Positions 12,801 through 26,800 of a DNA stretch of 64,000 bases are shown piece by piece. The position numbers and the translations under genes were made by a program. This DNA is from Chamaecyparis obtusa. Lineage: Eukaryota > Streptophyta > Pinopsida > Cupressales > Cupressaceae. The DNA lies in assembly GCA_027943335.1 (NCBI GenBank), contig BSBK01003569.1, positions 60,001 to 124,000 of the forward strand, read 5' to 3'. The number at the start of each line of letters is the position of its first letter. Positions within the stretch are counted from its first letter, which is position 1. Under the pieces are notes generated by a model. That model had not been told where the DNA came from and did no database searches. It worked only from the letters and a program-made list of their open reading frames with translations.

Positions 12801-13727
12801 ATCATGGAAATAGACACTAGAGATATCCCAAAACCTACATCCCCAGTCAGTGCCTTAACTCCATGATATACAAAGGTGTCATTGACCCTACAAAAATTCT
12901 TGAACACTTGTCCCATTGGATTTGGGGAAAATGATGCCATGGGGTAGACTATCTCATTTTTGTTGCGAGGAAACCAATTGTGTCCAATCCCTAGATTCCT
13001 CCAACTTTTAGGTTTGTGAGCACAAAACAAAAGAAGTATGTAAAATTTATTATCTCCCTCTACCCTCCTCATTTGGGCATCTTAATGGTTGGAGATAATA
13101 GAAGCCTAATTAAAATGCTACTTATTGGTGGTCATACAATATAGGAAATAGTACATCCATAGAGAGAAATCTTGGGTGTGAGACTCTCCAAAAACCCCAC
13201 ACAAGAATATGATTCTTGCCTAAATTATCTCCTTGAAATTAGTGTGAGAGATATCCATCTTAAATTTATTGTAATCTCAATAGGGACTTTACAACCATTT
13301 TGCATTTAGGTGACCTTGGGTCATGTCATGCGCTACTATAAATTGTTCCAATAAAGAAGCCTGAGTCATAATAATTGCATTCTTGAAGAATGAGATCTTC
13401 TAGGTCATGACAATAGTATCTTGTTCCTTGGAGGAAATGGGCACCCCAGATGATATTATGGAAGATCAAATGGTCATATTATAGTTCTTGGCCATGAGAA
13501 ATATTAACTCTGGAGCCTGCATGGAGTGTGAGAAGCATGTCACTTGCATGATCCCAAAGGATGCTATATTGATTGAAAATATGTGACCCATTGATTTCCC
13601 TATCTCTCTTTTACTTCATCACTAATAGAAAGTTTTCCAAGGTCTTTTCTTGCTTTGATTTCTTGGTCGGTCCTACAGATGAGCTCGGGAGCTTAGGAAT
13701 TCTGGGAGGGGATCTTGTTGATGCCAT
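9897..13727 (-). pseudogene. Decayed long ORF, gag-like or non-autonomous element protein
   Basis: A chain of minus-strand protein-like segments in shifting frames runs from an ATG at 13727 (MASTRSPPRIPKLPSSSVGP, Ser/Pro/Lys-rich) to about 9897. The chain includes an open segment at 13072-12764 (VNDTFVYHGVKALTGDVGFG). A charged coiled-coil segment lies at 11607-11065, with EEERKKIEEERKKEED. Further segments lie at 10976-10671 and near 10050-9900 (AYDATKVAYELKRKDEDAKD...). It contains no RT, integrase or protease motif. Frameshifts and stops are frequent. The layout (globular N part, acidic/Ser middle, helical C part) resembles the large proteins of other elements in this window, but I see no clear residue-level match. 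Product unknown. Confidence 0.45.
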
Positions 13728-16300
13728 TTTGTCACCTTATCACCTGAAAGATTGGATGACCATCAGAATGATATAAATTATAGAGAAGCTTAATAAAATC
13801 CTAACCATGTAGAATGATATAATGGTATGTGTGTCAGGAACTACCCAGACATCATAAGATTTTAATCTTGAAATGATGAAAGGTACATCAACCAGTTGAT
13901 GTGATACTTACTTCAATGGAAGGTCATTTCCAAGTTGGTTACATGTATCCCAACATGCATGAAGTTATGGTATTTAATTTATAGATGACACAACAAAAGT
14001 GGTACTAATAGCTAGCTAGGAAAAATTTGAATGTTAATTCATTGGAAACTAGTGCCACCATTAAGTAAGGCATGATGAGGGATGAAATGAAACTTTGAGA
14101 ACTGGTCACCTTGCCTTGCGGACTTGAATCAGTAACCCTGGTGAGCTCTCCAACTCGACATGACTCACCTTGCAACAATAATACACTACTTATAGTGACT
14201 AGTCCTGGGATCCATGGACAAGTTATTATTCAGACAAGGTTTGATATACCTTGTAAAGAATTCAAATGCATAATTATTAACACTTGATATTTACAACTTG
14301 TACATAGCATGACCCAAAAGAACATAGCTTATACACAAGACCACACATGGCAGACGCAAAAGATAAACACCAACCCTTATAGGGTAACCTATACAAGATG
14401 TTACAATGGCCTGCATTATCTTACACCAACATACATGGCCATACTTTACACCCAACACCCTATAGATCCACTTGAATCTACAAGGAACAAGATTTATTTA
14501 CAAGGATACATACAAATAATGCACTGAAAGAACACCATTAAATGTAGGTATTTACAAAAATTATAGAGGAAACAATAATTCACACTATTTATATATTTAC
14601 ATTATTGTACACTAGTTTACACTAATTTAAAATATATTATAAGGGCCAGACAAGCCATGGAAGATGGACAAGACAAAAAAACCAATGATGAATGAACCCA
14701 CAAGAACTCCTCACCAACCCTATTTATAGGGTGGAGTTCTTGAGAAAAAAAAAGAAAAAGAAAAGAAAGAAAATAAAAACAAAGAGACAAAAAGAAAAAT
14801 GAAACAAAAGTTGAGAAGGGTTTGCATGAAATAAGAGGATGCCAAAGATGACAAGGATTCTCACCCACTACTTGATAAGAGGCTCCAATTACTCTACCCA
14901 AATAATGAAGCATGAACTCTATCACTTGCACAAACTACCTTTGAAGACTTTGGGCTCAGGAAAATATTTTGCGCTTCACAATTTTATTCCTTGGAAAGTA
15001 ATTATGCTTTGGGTAATTGATAAAATGAGGGGTAAAAGGACTTTTATAATGCCTAAGTGAGCACATTAATTGTTAATTAGAATCCTAAGGTAGGTAAGTT
15101 CAAAATCCCAGACTCGGAGACACTCAATGTTCACTCCTTTAAGTGAAAATAAAAGTGACGGCGTTGGAACCCCAGGGTTCAGAATTATTGGCAATAGACA
15201 AGAGGACACTTTGGGACATTAGATCCTAGAGAAATAAAAGATAAAAGACAACCAAGGACAAAGAAAAGCAAAGAAACAAAAGGCAAAAGAAAAAGGGGGG
15301 GGGGGGGGACCTAACATTTGCTACACAAAATGCAGGGATGGGTATGCATGGCATAACAAACTACAAATTAAGAAGAAGAAGAAGAAGAAGAGTTCCACTC
15401 ATCTCAAAGAGAAGCGATGTAGAATTGATGGTCTAGCAATCTATGTTATGCTATTTAATTCTACCTTGAAAAATATTACACACGAGGGCAGCTGAAACAC
15501 GATCAATACTAAGAAAAGCATTGTCTCCTTAGGGACAAATAAATAAAAAGATACATAATATACAAGAAAAAGATAATGAATTAAGTAAATAAATAGGAAT
15601 ATTTTTTAATTTATGGTAGAAAGAGGTGAGACTAGGATAATTAAATAAATAAATATGTATTTAATCATAGTAGAGAAAATATTTAGTAAATAAATTTATT
15701 AATAAATATTTAAATAATAAAGGAAGCGGATAAAGAATTACATAAATAAATATGAGAAGCTATTTAATTAAGAGGAGAAAAAGGTAGGATTAGGATGATT
15801 AAATAAATAACAAAGATTTACTTTTATAGGAGAGAAAAAATAATGAAATAAATAAATAAATAAAAATATTTATTTAACTAATAGAGGAAGAGGCTGGAGA
15901 ATTAATTAAATAATAAATAATAAATATTTATTTAATTAAGTGAGGACATGTTTAGGTGTTTATATTTTGCCCCTATTTGAGATAATACAATTTATCACAT
16001 TAGTTAAAAGATAAAAATAAAGTGGGTAGAAAAAGGTTAAGGTCTAGGAGCATGATGCCCCAACCATGGGAAGTATTTAAAGCTTGTAGGATGATGCCCC
16101 CTCGAGAGGATATATGGGATAGGATAAAACACATATTATCTTGAAAGGAAAGATGGAGGATAAGGCTAGAAGCAAATGAAATAGATGGTGATGAATGAAG
16201 TGGGCTTATGAATAAGAAGATGGTAAATTGACAGCTATATAAGTGGTCATGGAGAGGAGTGAAAATGGGTGAATATGTACATTAGATAAAAAAAAGGTGA
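13728..16300. other. AT-rich non-coding DNA with simple repeats
   Basis: No gene recognised. It holds a 14-G run at 15295-15308, an (AAG)n run at about 15371-15391, and many AATAAATA-type short repeats at 15540-15940. It might include the 5' flank or LTR of the decayed minus-strand ORF that ends at 13727, but I could not find an LTR pair. Confidence 0.5.
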
Positions 16301-19300
16301 GGATAGTGATGATTTTTTCTTTTTTTATGGTGCTATATCATCATCGAGATTATTATGGCAAGAAAATACAAACATCTATATATGTCCAGACTAAGATGAC
16401 ATACACACCTTTAATTACAAAGATAAAATACACCTTCAAACAAGAAGGAAAAATCTCATTCATGTTATACTAACATGTGCTTGATGATTATTGATAATCA
16501 CGGCTTTAGAAAAATCATAGTACTACTATAAGAATGATCCAGAACAAAAACATGTGAAAGAAAATGAACATGTCCCATAAAAGCCACTCTAGTCTAGGAA
16601 ATCCTTGAGTAGAATAGAAAACATGTCATTAAGGTCAAACAAAGTAAAATATAAGAGCCACTAGACTAAATGATTCAACAACCATTTAAATCATCTTGCT
16701 GAAGTTAAGCATTCTTTCTAGTATGACAATGTTGATGTGGTGTTAGGAAAGATTCATCTTATATAAGAGAAGTGATAGATCAAAAGGATAATATTTAGTT
16801 TTAGGAATGAAAGATCCTATATAATACTTAGATAATGTCTTTCTTTGATGATTTAACAACTTGTATAAGAAAAATGATAGTTGATAAATATTGTTAAAGC
16901 TAATTTGGTAGTTGATTATTTAGGCTGTAAACTAGCTTGATAGGTTGTATACTAATTTATAAATTGTGGAGCTCAATGTTGTGTGTAATGATTTGATTAT
17001 TTTTGTTCAAAGTCTTGATGTCTAACCAAGAAACATTTTATTTTTTCAAATTTTTATATTTTTTTATATTTTTTATATTTTTTTGGAAATATTTTCATCA
17101 CTGATTGATATATAAAACATATATTAAGATAAACATATATTTATCTCCTCTAGTGTCTAGCAAGATATAAAGCATTATGAGCTAAACAATAAACTATTGG
17201 GATAGAAATGGATAAGAAATAGATGGAGGAAGATTGTTATGGAATCAAAGCTAATTTGAGTTTCAAGGACTATCTCATAATGGTATGAAACATTTATCCA
17301 AGCTAAGGGTCTCAATATGGAAATTTAAAGTGATTACATGGTGCATTAAATGGAACGTGGTTCACAAGAATGGACATATAAGGGTTTTTGAGAAATTTTT
17401 TTTCATTTTATGTCCTTAATTTTGATCAACATCAAGAGATGAATTTGGATAAAACTGATATAGGATTTAGATAGGATAAGCAAGATCAAAGGTGATAATG
17501 GATGATGGAAGTAAGAAATAGATAAGATATTATATATGCAATAAATGGTGTCGATATGTTGAAGTAGAAAGGATGTTCGATGATTATGAATATCCTTAAC
17601 CTTGTCAAAATCAAAGGGAAAAGGGAATATGGTTGTAGATAAGGTGAATGAGAGATAATGGAGTATGAGGGATGATGAAGGATGAAAAATCAGTGAGGAT
17701 GCGGTGGATAGAATTTTCCATGTTTTCAAATCATGGTACTTTTCCAAGGCACCACAAGGAACCACAAGAAGTGGTTTTCACCATAGGATAAATTATTTCT
17801 CTTTACTTTTTAATTTTTTTAAAAAAAATTATTTAAAATTTTTAAAAATTTTAAAATTTTTTTTTTTTTTCATTATTTTGACTTTTTGGAAGATAATGGA
17901 TACATGATAGGAGATAGATGAAGGAATAAAAAATCTCATTATTTAGATAGTACCCTTGATGGATAGGCTACAATAGTGAAGGTTTATCACCTTTGTAATC
18001 CATAAACATACAACACAACAAAGAAGTAAATAGAACATTATAGGAATTGAACAATTGAAGAAGTATAAATACTTTCTTTATATTATCTTCAATGCAATGC
18101 CATTGCAACATTAATAAAAATAACTTTCTACAAGCACATGGCCCTTATTATTACAATAATGTGCAAGAAAAATCCTCAAACTAATCTTCTACAACTAAGC
18201 CTAAAACCCACCTTCATCCATGTATATATAGAACCATTAACCATATTATAATATTCTAGAAAGGGAATCTTTTTCATTTTTTCATCCAATGGTTCAATTC
18301 ACTACCTAAGTGAGTTTTCTATCTTCCTTTATGTATCAAAACCTTAGTCTTGATGGCACAAATTTCAGAACCCATAAAAGGACCCAATTTTCTATTATGA
18401 TCAATTTTAAAAACCTCTCAAATAACTTTACATATTTTTCAAGCCTCTAAGGCCTTCAGAATTGAGTTCAAAGTTTTTTGTATCACCCTATTAAAATAAA
18501 AATTTCAATATCTTTAAAAAAGGACTTGATCTTTCCATGAAGCGTTATTGGCAGACTTATATATCCACAATGAACTTGAAAGGAACTAATTGGAATAAAT
18601 TGTGCTCAAACAAAAAAATATATTAGAAAATAGTAAACTTTCCAAAAATAATAACCCATCCCAAAATAGCCCTTATTGATAAACTAGATAATATTTTTGG
18701 GTGATGGAAGATTATTCTTACACTATAGATGCTCTTGCATGAAATAGAATATGTATATTAAAGTTATGCTAAAGAATGTTGATAGGGTCATGATAGAGGG
18801 AGTTTAAATGGATGATAAGACAAAATGAGGTAAGGATTTATATGCAAAGGATTAGATAAGAGGTATGGAAGGATAGAAAGTAGGCATTAAATAATGGATG
18901 ACATGCTGGAAGGTTTGTATAGAGGTCGGTAGAGTTGTTTAAAAGATCAATGTTGGTGCACACCCTGAATGATAGTAGAGGGAAAATATATTTTGGAGAA
19001 AAGTATGAAAATTTTGGGACATAATGACCCAAAATGGATAATGTCTAGATGATGGGGTATCTAATATTGTGGGTTCTTTCCTTTGAATTTTGAGTAGGAT
19101 GGTTGGAAAAAATGAAAGGGATCTCATGATCATGCTTAGAAAGTGGATTATGAATAAGATTTGGAAGGAAAATCTTCTCTTCAGATATATGGGGACCATC
19201 TTAGATGGAATTCCAAGGGATGTTGGTATCATCATAACATTCTAAGAAGATAGAATCTTGGATAAATTTTACGTGTAGGGTTGGAGAGTTTTGGTATCTT

Positions 19301-20509
19301 GATTTAGATTTATTTTAGGTCTTGTTTCTTCAAACTTCAGATTATTTTCTTCACTTGGATCCACTTCTAAGGATGAAGTACGAGTTTGATATACATGGGG
19401 GCTATTCGGATGGAATCCATGTTTTGACATGATAAGGATGAATTTCGAATGAGATTCTCGGGAGTAGATATGATTGGAATTAAAGTGCATGATATCATAG
19501 GATGTAAGGTTCTTGAAGTATGATAAAGGTTTGTATCAATAATTTTATTACCTTGGATTAAAATTGTAGATATTCCTTGAAGGTGACATGAAAATGTGTC
19601 ATTATTGGTTTTATTATTTCATAGAGATGGTGCGGATTGGTTTTGTAAAAAATTAGAGGATGAAGGAATGTTGCAAGAGATGGAGGCTACTTGTGGGTGA
19701 ATTTCTTTGTTGACCCTTGGCATAGGTTTAGAAATTAATTCCAAAAGGTTGTTTGCAAAGGTCCTTGAGTGTGATGATGTTGTGATTAAAATGTCACATT
19801 TTTGTCACTCACATGTCACATTGTTGTGATTCACATCTCACATTCAATTCATATGAGATACTGATTCATATTATTTCAGGATGGTGATAATGATACATTG
19901 TTATAGTGCCTAATGCATATTCTTCATGATACAGTACATGGTACAAGGTGGTCATCAATTTTTCTAGTTTAGCATGCATGGAATCTTTTGCAATAAGTTG
20001 TAGTAATAGTAAATTTTGAGCACTAAAATAATTTCCATTCCAAGGTCCTTTATTAATACTAATCAGTTTCAAAGATCATTATTTTCAAAGAAAATAGTTT
20101 TGTGTTTGTATATATATAGGCTTTTTGAAAGATAGAAAGAAAAAAAGGGAGATAGCTCTAAAAATACAAATCAGAGCTCTAGACAATTTTAGTAGTGAAA
20201 TGTATGATAAATTATGTCATTTTGAGCATCTTTGAAATAGAAATATATATCAAAACTATGTGTTTGTTACATTATTTGTACTATGGATCAAACTTTGAGT
20301 TGTGACAATTTCCTCATGGTGCTTGCCTATGTAATTTGGTTATAAGTGCTTTTTTATTTGGAATATTTATGTTCTAGAGTACTTATCTATTTGGGTTGAA
20401 ATTATCCAGCCCCTTTTATTTGGAATGAACTTTTTGTCATTTTATCTTTCCTTTATCCTATCTGTGATTTACTTTCACATTTGTATCCTAGCCAGGTGTG
20501 TGCAAATGT
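16301..20509. other. AT-rich non-coding DNA, nothing recognised
   Basis: Only short ORFs without motifs occur here, several of them in low-complexity AT tracts (for example around 17040-17090 and 17800-17880). I see no LTR pair, terminal inverted repeat or protein motif I can support. Confidence 0.5.
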
Positions 20510-21535
20510 TAGTTTTCCCCCTCTATTAAATGACTCAGACTACAATGCTTAAGGGGGGAGCCTTAATCTATTTTCTCCCTTGAGAGTGGATACTAGGTAT
20601 CTTATTGACATGGTAATAAGGTATAAATACTTCTCTGAAGATAAGATTTGTCTTTTGTGGTAAAAAAAAGGTGTTTTTTTGGTTGATGGTATAAAAAATT
20701 GTTCAATTTCTAAGATATATTCAAGTATGGTTTGGGAATATGATGTTTTTGTTTGATAAAAAATTAAGGTACATTTAGATGGTAGTTCTAAAAATTATAA
20801 AAGTCCTATTGATAAATTGATAAGTCTGTTGGGCTATTTTTATGTTAAAGTTGATGATTTGTTAAAGGAGAACAAGATTTGTTGCTACATAGAAAATACT
20901 GAGTTTGAAGTTTTTTGGATAATTGTGTTTGATGTTGTAAGGACTAAAGATGTGGCATATCTAGGGAAAAATAAATATAAGGAGAAGATAATGAGAAAAA
21001 TGTATCTAGAGAGTTTCTTTTCTATGATGATTGATCTAGCAAGAGATGTGCTCTATCATATGATCATAATTCTATCATGTTTCTCAACAAACACTTTGGG
21101 TTGATTCCCCTTTCTTTATCTAGCTTAGTTTATCAAGATGTTGCATTTGTCCAAGGGGGAGCTTTTTGACTTATTTTTTATCCTAGACTAATGTTGGTGT
21201 TTGGTTATCAGACTTGTGTAGTGGTAGGTAGATTCTTGGCCTTTATCCTTAATGACCTAGTAAATTTTAAGAAATGTAGTAGAATGAATGTAAATAGGAA
21301 TGTCAAGGAATTCTATGGATACTTCTATAGCTGCAATAGATATGTACACAAAAATGTTGTTCATGTAGTATATATAACAATGTTAGGAATAATAAAACTG
21401 ATAAAATGAAAAAGGATGGTATAATTTTCTATAAATGTAACATGACAAGACATATTACAAGATTCTGCAAGGATGGTATGGTTTTCTATTAATATAACAT
21501 GACATAACATATTCTAAAGATTGTTGGAATCATGT
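20510..21535 (+). pseudogene. Degenerate copia-like gag remnant with CCHC zinc knuckles
   Basis: The end of this stretch translates into three decayed zinc knuckles. One is at about 21310-21375 (FYSCNRYVHKNV.., second half lost), one at about 21419-21466 (FYKCNMTRHITRFC, intact CCHC spacing C-x2-C-x4-H-x4-C) and one at about 21470-21530 (FY.YNMT.HILK). Such knuckles form the nucleocapsid part of retroelement Gag proteins. The upstream part (20817-21104) is an open frame of unknown function. The 5' portion and the block near 21100-21200 resemble 41990-43088, so both are copies of one repeat family. Stops and frameshifts throughout show it is not functional. Confidence 0.55.
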
Positions 21536-22461
21536 TACACATCCCAAAGCAGGGTGCTTTTCATGGATTGCACATAAAAAAGAGTCCTCACCAGTGATCG
21601 ATTAGCAAAATTCAATATTGCCCAACCATTCAACTACCTTTTGTGCGAACATGGATTGGAAGATTCAAACCATCTTTTCCTAAATTTCCCCTTTGTACAA
21701 CAATGTTGGCAATTCATTCTTTGTAAACTATAGTACCTCACACCTCTCCCAAACAAGTTATGGGATCTCTTTCAAGCATGGCCAGAATTACATTCCTCTT
21801 CTCTTTTCTCTAGCCTATGGAAATGCATCCTTTCTATTGTGGTTTGGGCACTATGGTGGGAATGTAACAAGAGAATATTTCAAAAAAATCCATCACCTAT
21901 TGAATCTGTACTCACAGGTATTGAAAAATCCATATCAGAAGTTGTCAATGCCAACCACCACAGAGTTAAATATAATCCATTCTTGTCCCCCTGGGATAGT
22001 TCTATCATTTGGGAATGGAAAGGTATACATGTCCCTATTGGTTGGTGTCACCAAGTGTACCCAAGTTCTTCTTACACTAGAGATTCAGTTCATTGGCTTC
22101 CTCCTGCATGTGGCACAGTTAAAATCAATTTTGATGGCTCCTCCTGAGGAAATCTAGGAAAGTCAGGGATAGGCACTTGTATTAGAGACCATCATGGAGA
22201 TGTTCTTACCATTAAAACATCCTCTCTTCCACTAGGGACAAACAACATGGATGAAGCTCATGCTCTCTTTTCAGGATTAGTTTTGGCAAAGCAAGGGGGC
22301 TTTCAATTGATCCAAGTCGAAGGTGACTCCATGGTTATCATAAAATCCTACATAAAATGGGAATCACAAAGTTGGAAATTAACATACATTCTTCAACAAA
22401 AATGGCTTGTCCTCGACTCATTCAAAGAGACTTACATTTCCCACACCTTGAGGGAAGGGAA

Positions 22462-23581
22462 TGTTGGAAATATTTAGGAATTAACCAAGTTACTGAGAGG
22501 GGAGGGGTGAATCAGTAACTCCAAATTTTCTTTCAATTTTAACATATAATTTACCTTTTAACCTTTGCATACAGAAAGCATGAAACTTACAAACATTCAC
22601 AATGATGACACATAGATTTGGTTACCCAGAAACCTTCCAAAAGAAAGTAAAACTGGGGTGGGGATGAAACCCACAAAGCTTTAATACTGCAGAATAAAGT
22701 TGGCCGGTTAAGGCTTACAATTTGATCACTTCTGATGATCTGCCCTGTTAGGAGCAATAAGGATTGCTAAATCCACCTTGTTAAAGGATTTGCAAACATA
22801 CAGTGAAGTATGCACTCGGTAAAGAGATTTATACAAAGACTGTTAAGTCTACCCGGTTAAAGGATTTAGTACTGATTCACCTGTTAGAATGAAACAGTAG
22901 ATCTCTGCTTTGCAATTGGATTGCTGAATGAGATTCGCTGATGTACTGATCACCTTCTATGATGAATTTGTCTTTGCTATATCTTATACTTCTGAAGCTT
23001 TCTGTAATTCGCTTATTTCTGCCTTTCTTTCTCTTTCACATATATTCTGCTTTTTTTTTTTATTATTTCATTACTTGTATATCATCTTTTATTTCTACAA
23101 CATTGTTTATATACAAGTCTCAAACAATTAATTACAATTACAATTACAATTACACAGTCGGCTTGACAAATAAACATAAGTGCTACTAAGTCAGCCCAAA
23201 TATGGTTACCCGGTTCCTTCAAACTGACTCGGTGACTTTCTGATACTCGGCGTCCACTGCATTACTCGGCATCGTCATGCACTCGGTAGAAGTGAAGGCA
23301 CGGTTCATACTGATCACTCGGTAGGTATTGAACTCGGTAAGCATTGGTGACTCGATAGACAAGATGTTACTCGGTTTACATTGTCCTGATCGGTTTGTAC
23401 TAACTTGCTCGGTTTGCACTGTCTGCTCGGTTTGTACTGTCTGCTCGGTTTGCACTGACTGCTCGGTTTTCACTTGTCTGCTCGGTTTACACTGACTGCT
23501 CGGTTTTCACTTGTCTGCTCGGTTTACATCCAGAATGCAAATAAGTGTTGTCACTAGTGGCAATACTGCTTAATGCCAACA
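22462..23581 (-). repeat. Element I 3' LTR (1,120 bp)
   Basis: Long direct repeat of 28711-29901. It starts TGTTGGAAATATT and ends TAATGCCAACA on the plus strand. It is shorter than the 5' LTR by 71 bp, which corresponds to four fewer 18-bp tandem units plus a small indel in a T-run near 23050. Confidence 0.95.
23388..23529 (-). repeat. 18-bp tandem repeats in U3 of the Element I 3' LTR
   Basis: Tandem units of about 18 bp built around TGCTCGGTTTGCACTGTC, with variants TTTACACTGAC and TTTTCACTTGTC. In element orientation they lie within U3, close to the 5' end of the LTR, where enhancer-like repeats are common in plant copia elements. The five or so CTCGG motifs just outside (23230-23350) extend the pattern irregularly. 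Confidence 0.92.
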
Positions 23582-23618
23582 ATCTCCCCCTTTGGCATTA
23601 GTGACAAAAACACTTATT
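23540..23618 (-). promoter_or_regulatory. Inverted repeat bracketing PPT and U3 start (Element I)
   Basis: Arms AATAAGTGTTGTCACTA (from 23540) and TAGTGACAAAAACACTTATT (ending 23618) are complementary with a 3-nt bulge. The loop holds the PPT and the LTR end. Inside it, the 9-bp arms TAATGCCAA and TTGGCATTA pair perfectly around the PPT itself. A similar structure with different arm sequence occurs at the 3' LTR junction of two other elements in this window. Confidence 0.75.
23582..23593 (-). promoter_or_regulatory. Polypurine tract of Element I
   Basis: In element orientation AAAGGGGGAGAT directly abuts the TGTTGGC start of the 3' LTR, the expected priming site for plus-strand DNA synthesis. 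Confidence 0.92.
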
Positions 23619-23821
23619 GGCCAAAATTTATATACACGAATCATGCTGAGTTTTATTTTGATTTTTCAAAATTTGTCTTTGTTATAGGGCTTTATACATT
23701 ATCTCCCCCTTTCAATGTGCTAACTGTTTCTTATACAAATCTGTAACTGTATACATATCTCTCCTTCTATACATATCTCCCCCTTTTTGATGATAATGCC
23801 AAAGGTGCATATACAAGTTAT

Positions 23822-26800
23822 TTACAGAGAGAATCCAAAATTTGATAAGAAATCAGAATGTACCTTCATTATTAGTGCCAGGGTTCTGTCCCAACTTTCT
23901 TGCAGAATCTTACATGTTTGTATAGCAATTTGGACTTCTGTAGAGAGTTCAATCATGTGATCTGCTATGGAGAACTGATTGTCATGAATCAATGTTCTAG
24001 AATGTTCAATGTGCTTATACATTGTATTCATGATGGGAAGGATCATGTGTTGGATGTCTAGCAGTGTGGACCGGATCCTTGAGTCTTCTTTCAATAGATC
24101 AGACTGCATATTGGATAGATGTAAAATTTTCATGTGATGAGCAAAGCTTGAACTTGGTTCAAGTTGCAGCTTCTGTATGCTAATCTTCATATCCTCATCC
24201 ATTTTATTCATTTTATCTTTGACATCCTTTGTGAACTCGGCAAAATTGCATAGTCTGGCCAAAAGAGAGGTAGCATTCGAATAAATAGACTCTATGTTAG
24301 ACAAAACTGAAGACAATTCCACTTGGTTGATAGCTATGTGCTGAGCAATGTGCTCAAGCACTTTATTGTTGAATCTCTTCTCGGCTCTTTCAACTAACTT
24401 TTCTGTCCCGGATGAGTCCTCATTGTATTTCTCAACTGCTTCTGCCAATTGTAACAAAACATGCTGGGAGGAGTCTACTTTAATGCCTAATGCATCAGAC
24501 AAAATGTCCTTAGCATCCTTGATGATTTGATACTCCTTGTCTCTCTCCTCCTTAAGCTTCTTTTGTTTTGCTTTCCTTTGGAGGATCTCACCTATATTCT
24601 GCATCTGATCTGCTGAGAGATTTGCAAAATCTAATGTAGGAATCTCTATCTCTTCGTCTAGGTCTATATCCTCAACTATATTTTTACCCAAAAATTTTAT
24701 ACTCGGTAGAGCCTTAGGCTTATATGTACTTAATGCTTTTGTAGTAGTGACAGTAGATAAGGTAGGGCTGGCTATTGATACTGGTATACTTTCTACTGGA
24801 GAACTTAAAATATTTACACTTGATGATTCAAAAGCTGGAAAACTTACTGGTACAGGAGACTGCAGCTCGGTAGAAGAAATGGTAGCTGCCTCTGATGTTG
24901 CTAGGGATGATTGGACAAAAGTGGAAGTTGTCACAACCATGCTTGAAGGTGTCTCTGGGCTAGATGAAGAGACTTTCACTGGAGAGGTAGGAAGGGATGC
25001 AATGACTTCTGCTGCTATCCTTACAGTATCATCTACCTCGGTGTCTTCTTCTTGTTCATCGCTGTCATCTTCAATATCCTTTATTATTACAGTTTCAATG
25101 CTCGGTTGGTGAAGGCGGTATATGTTCTTCCATGTGGCTTTTGCAGCCTTCACAACCGATTCAATATTGTTGATCAAAATCAAACAAGTATTGAACTTCA
25201 ATGTCATCTTATTTTCATTCTCTTTTAGTGCCTTCTTTACTTCATCATTGTTCAAGCTCGGCATCAACTGTCTCAGGTTTTGATCAAATATGTCTATTAC
25301 AGTTTGCCTTGCATTGCTCCATCTCATTTTTATTGGATTCAATAGAACTGCTGGAACCTGTGGGGTAATTTCTTCAGGAGAGTATTTCCACTGTCCCATC
25401 TTCTCAACAACAGCATCTTCTATTTCCTTCTGTTCTGCTTCCGATCTGGTTTCATATCTTAGGGATTTTATGTTACTTACTCCAGATCCTGATCCATCTC
25501 TGAAGAGTTTGAGCTTTTCTTGAAGGCTTAGAGGAGGCCTTTTGAATACTATGTCTTTGTCTGCCTTTTCTACCTTGTCTGCCTTTCCTCTTGTATTTCT
25601 CCTTGTAAACATAGCAGTGGGAGGCACAGATGCCTTAGTGATAAAAACTTTTCCTTTCTTCTTTGCAGGTTCTGGTTCCTCTGTTTTCTCATCCTTTTCT
25701 TCTTCTTTTTCACCTATTTCTTCTTTATCCTCGGTTATCATTTGCATTTTAGCTATCCTTTTCTTTCCTTTGTTTACCGCCTGTGGAAGCTTTATGCTTA
25801 GTTCAATTCTCATCTTAGCTTCATCATATGTTCCAAAATATGGAGCTTTGGGATTGACAGGCTGATTTAGAAGAGCTTCAATGATATTCTTGGTTTCATC
25901 AATATTTACCTCATAAGGAAGAGGTTTTACATATACAGTTCTCGGTTTAACTGCTTGAATATACACATTATCACAATCTACCATAAAACAGATGTCATCT
26001 TTGTAATCTTCCACCAACTTCTGTGGAATCCGGAATCTGTCATTCATTTTCTCTTTGAAAGACTCAAAATAATTATCCATGATGCTTTCAAAGTTTTCAC
26101 CCATTTCTGCGATGTATTCATTTATTTCATAAAGTACTAGCACATCTTTTCTCCATACAACTTTTCCTTTTGAAGGGAAGAATTTATGAACATAGAAGAA
26201 TAAACAGACTAACAAGGATCCAAACTTACATGGATTTTTTTTGGAAGTTTTGATGCTTTCCATGTTCTTGTTGAACTGTTTCAACAATAAGTCTGCTAGG
26301 TCAAATGTCAAGTTGTTTTTGACCACTTTGTATGCTAGGTCAACAGCTTCACATGAGACACTGTTCTGTCGACTAGAACTGTAAATCTTGTGTGCAATGA
26401 TATGTGTACCAAACTTCAGTTCGGCGTCTGTAATGCTGCTAACCTTCATGCCTCTACCATCCCACTCGGCTAGGGTTTTCTTCTCTAGTTCCGTCCGACC
26501 TAGGGTTTTGGTAGTTTTAGCTTTGTTCAACATGGGAAGACCGGTAACTTGATGAATCATTTTCTTTGTGATCTCAATAGGTTGCTCAAGCCAAATCTTG
26601 CCATCATGTACTCAGCTGAGAATGTACCTAACCCATTTATCTCGAATGTTTCGAGGAAGATGTGCAATGTGGACTAAACCCTTATCTTCCAGATGTTTGT
26701 GCTCGGGTTTCAAAGTACCATCCACACATAGTTTCTCACGCACAATGTCTAGTTCTAGGTTTCCCATTTCTTGAATAGAACAGTTAAAATGATTACGGAT

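Noticed and set aside
14094..14185. GC-richer patch resembling an RNA gene
   Set aside because: I could not fold it into a tRNA or other known RNA by eye.
17403..17765. 120-codon minus-strand ORF
   Set aside because: Low-complexity Ile/Leu/Ser/His sequence in AT-rich DNA with no motif or repeat partner.
23219..23473. QTEQTV-repeat protein in the Element I LTRs (also 29467-29685)
   Set aside because: The peptide repeat is the translation of the 18-bp U3 DNA repeats; the frame is not conserved outside the array.
24348..26140. Plus-strand ORFs opposite the Element I large gene
   Set aside because: Antisense shadows of a long open frame; Ser/Leu-rich composition mirrors the coding strand.
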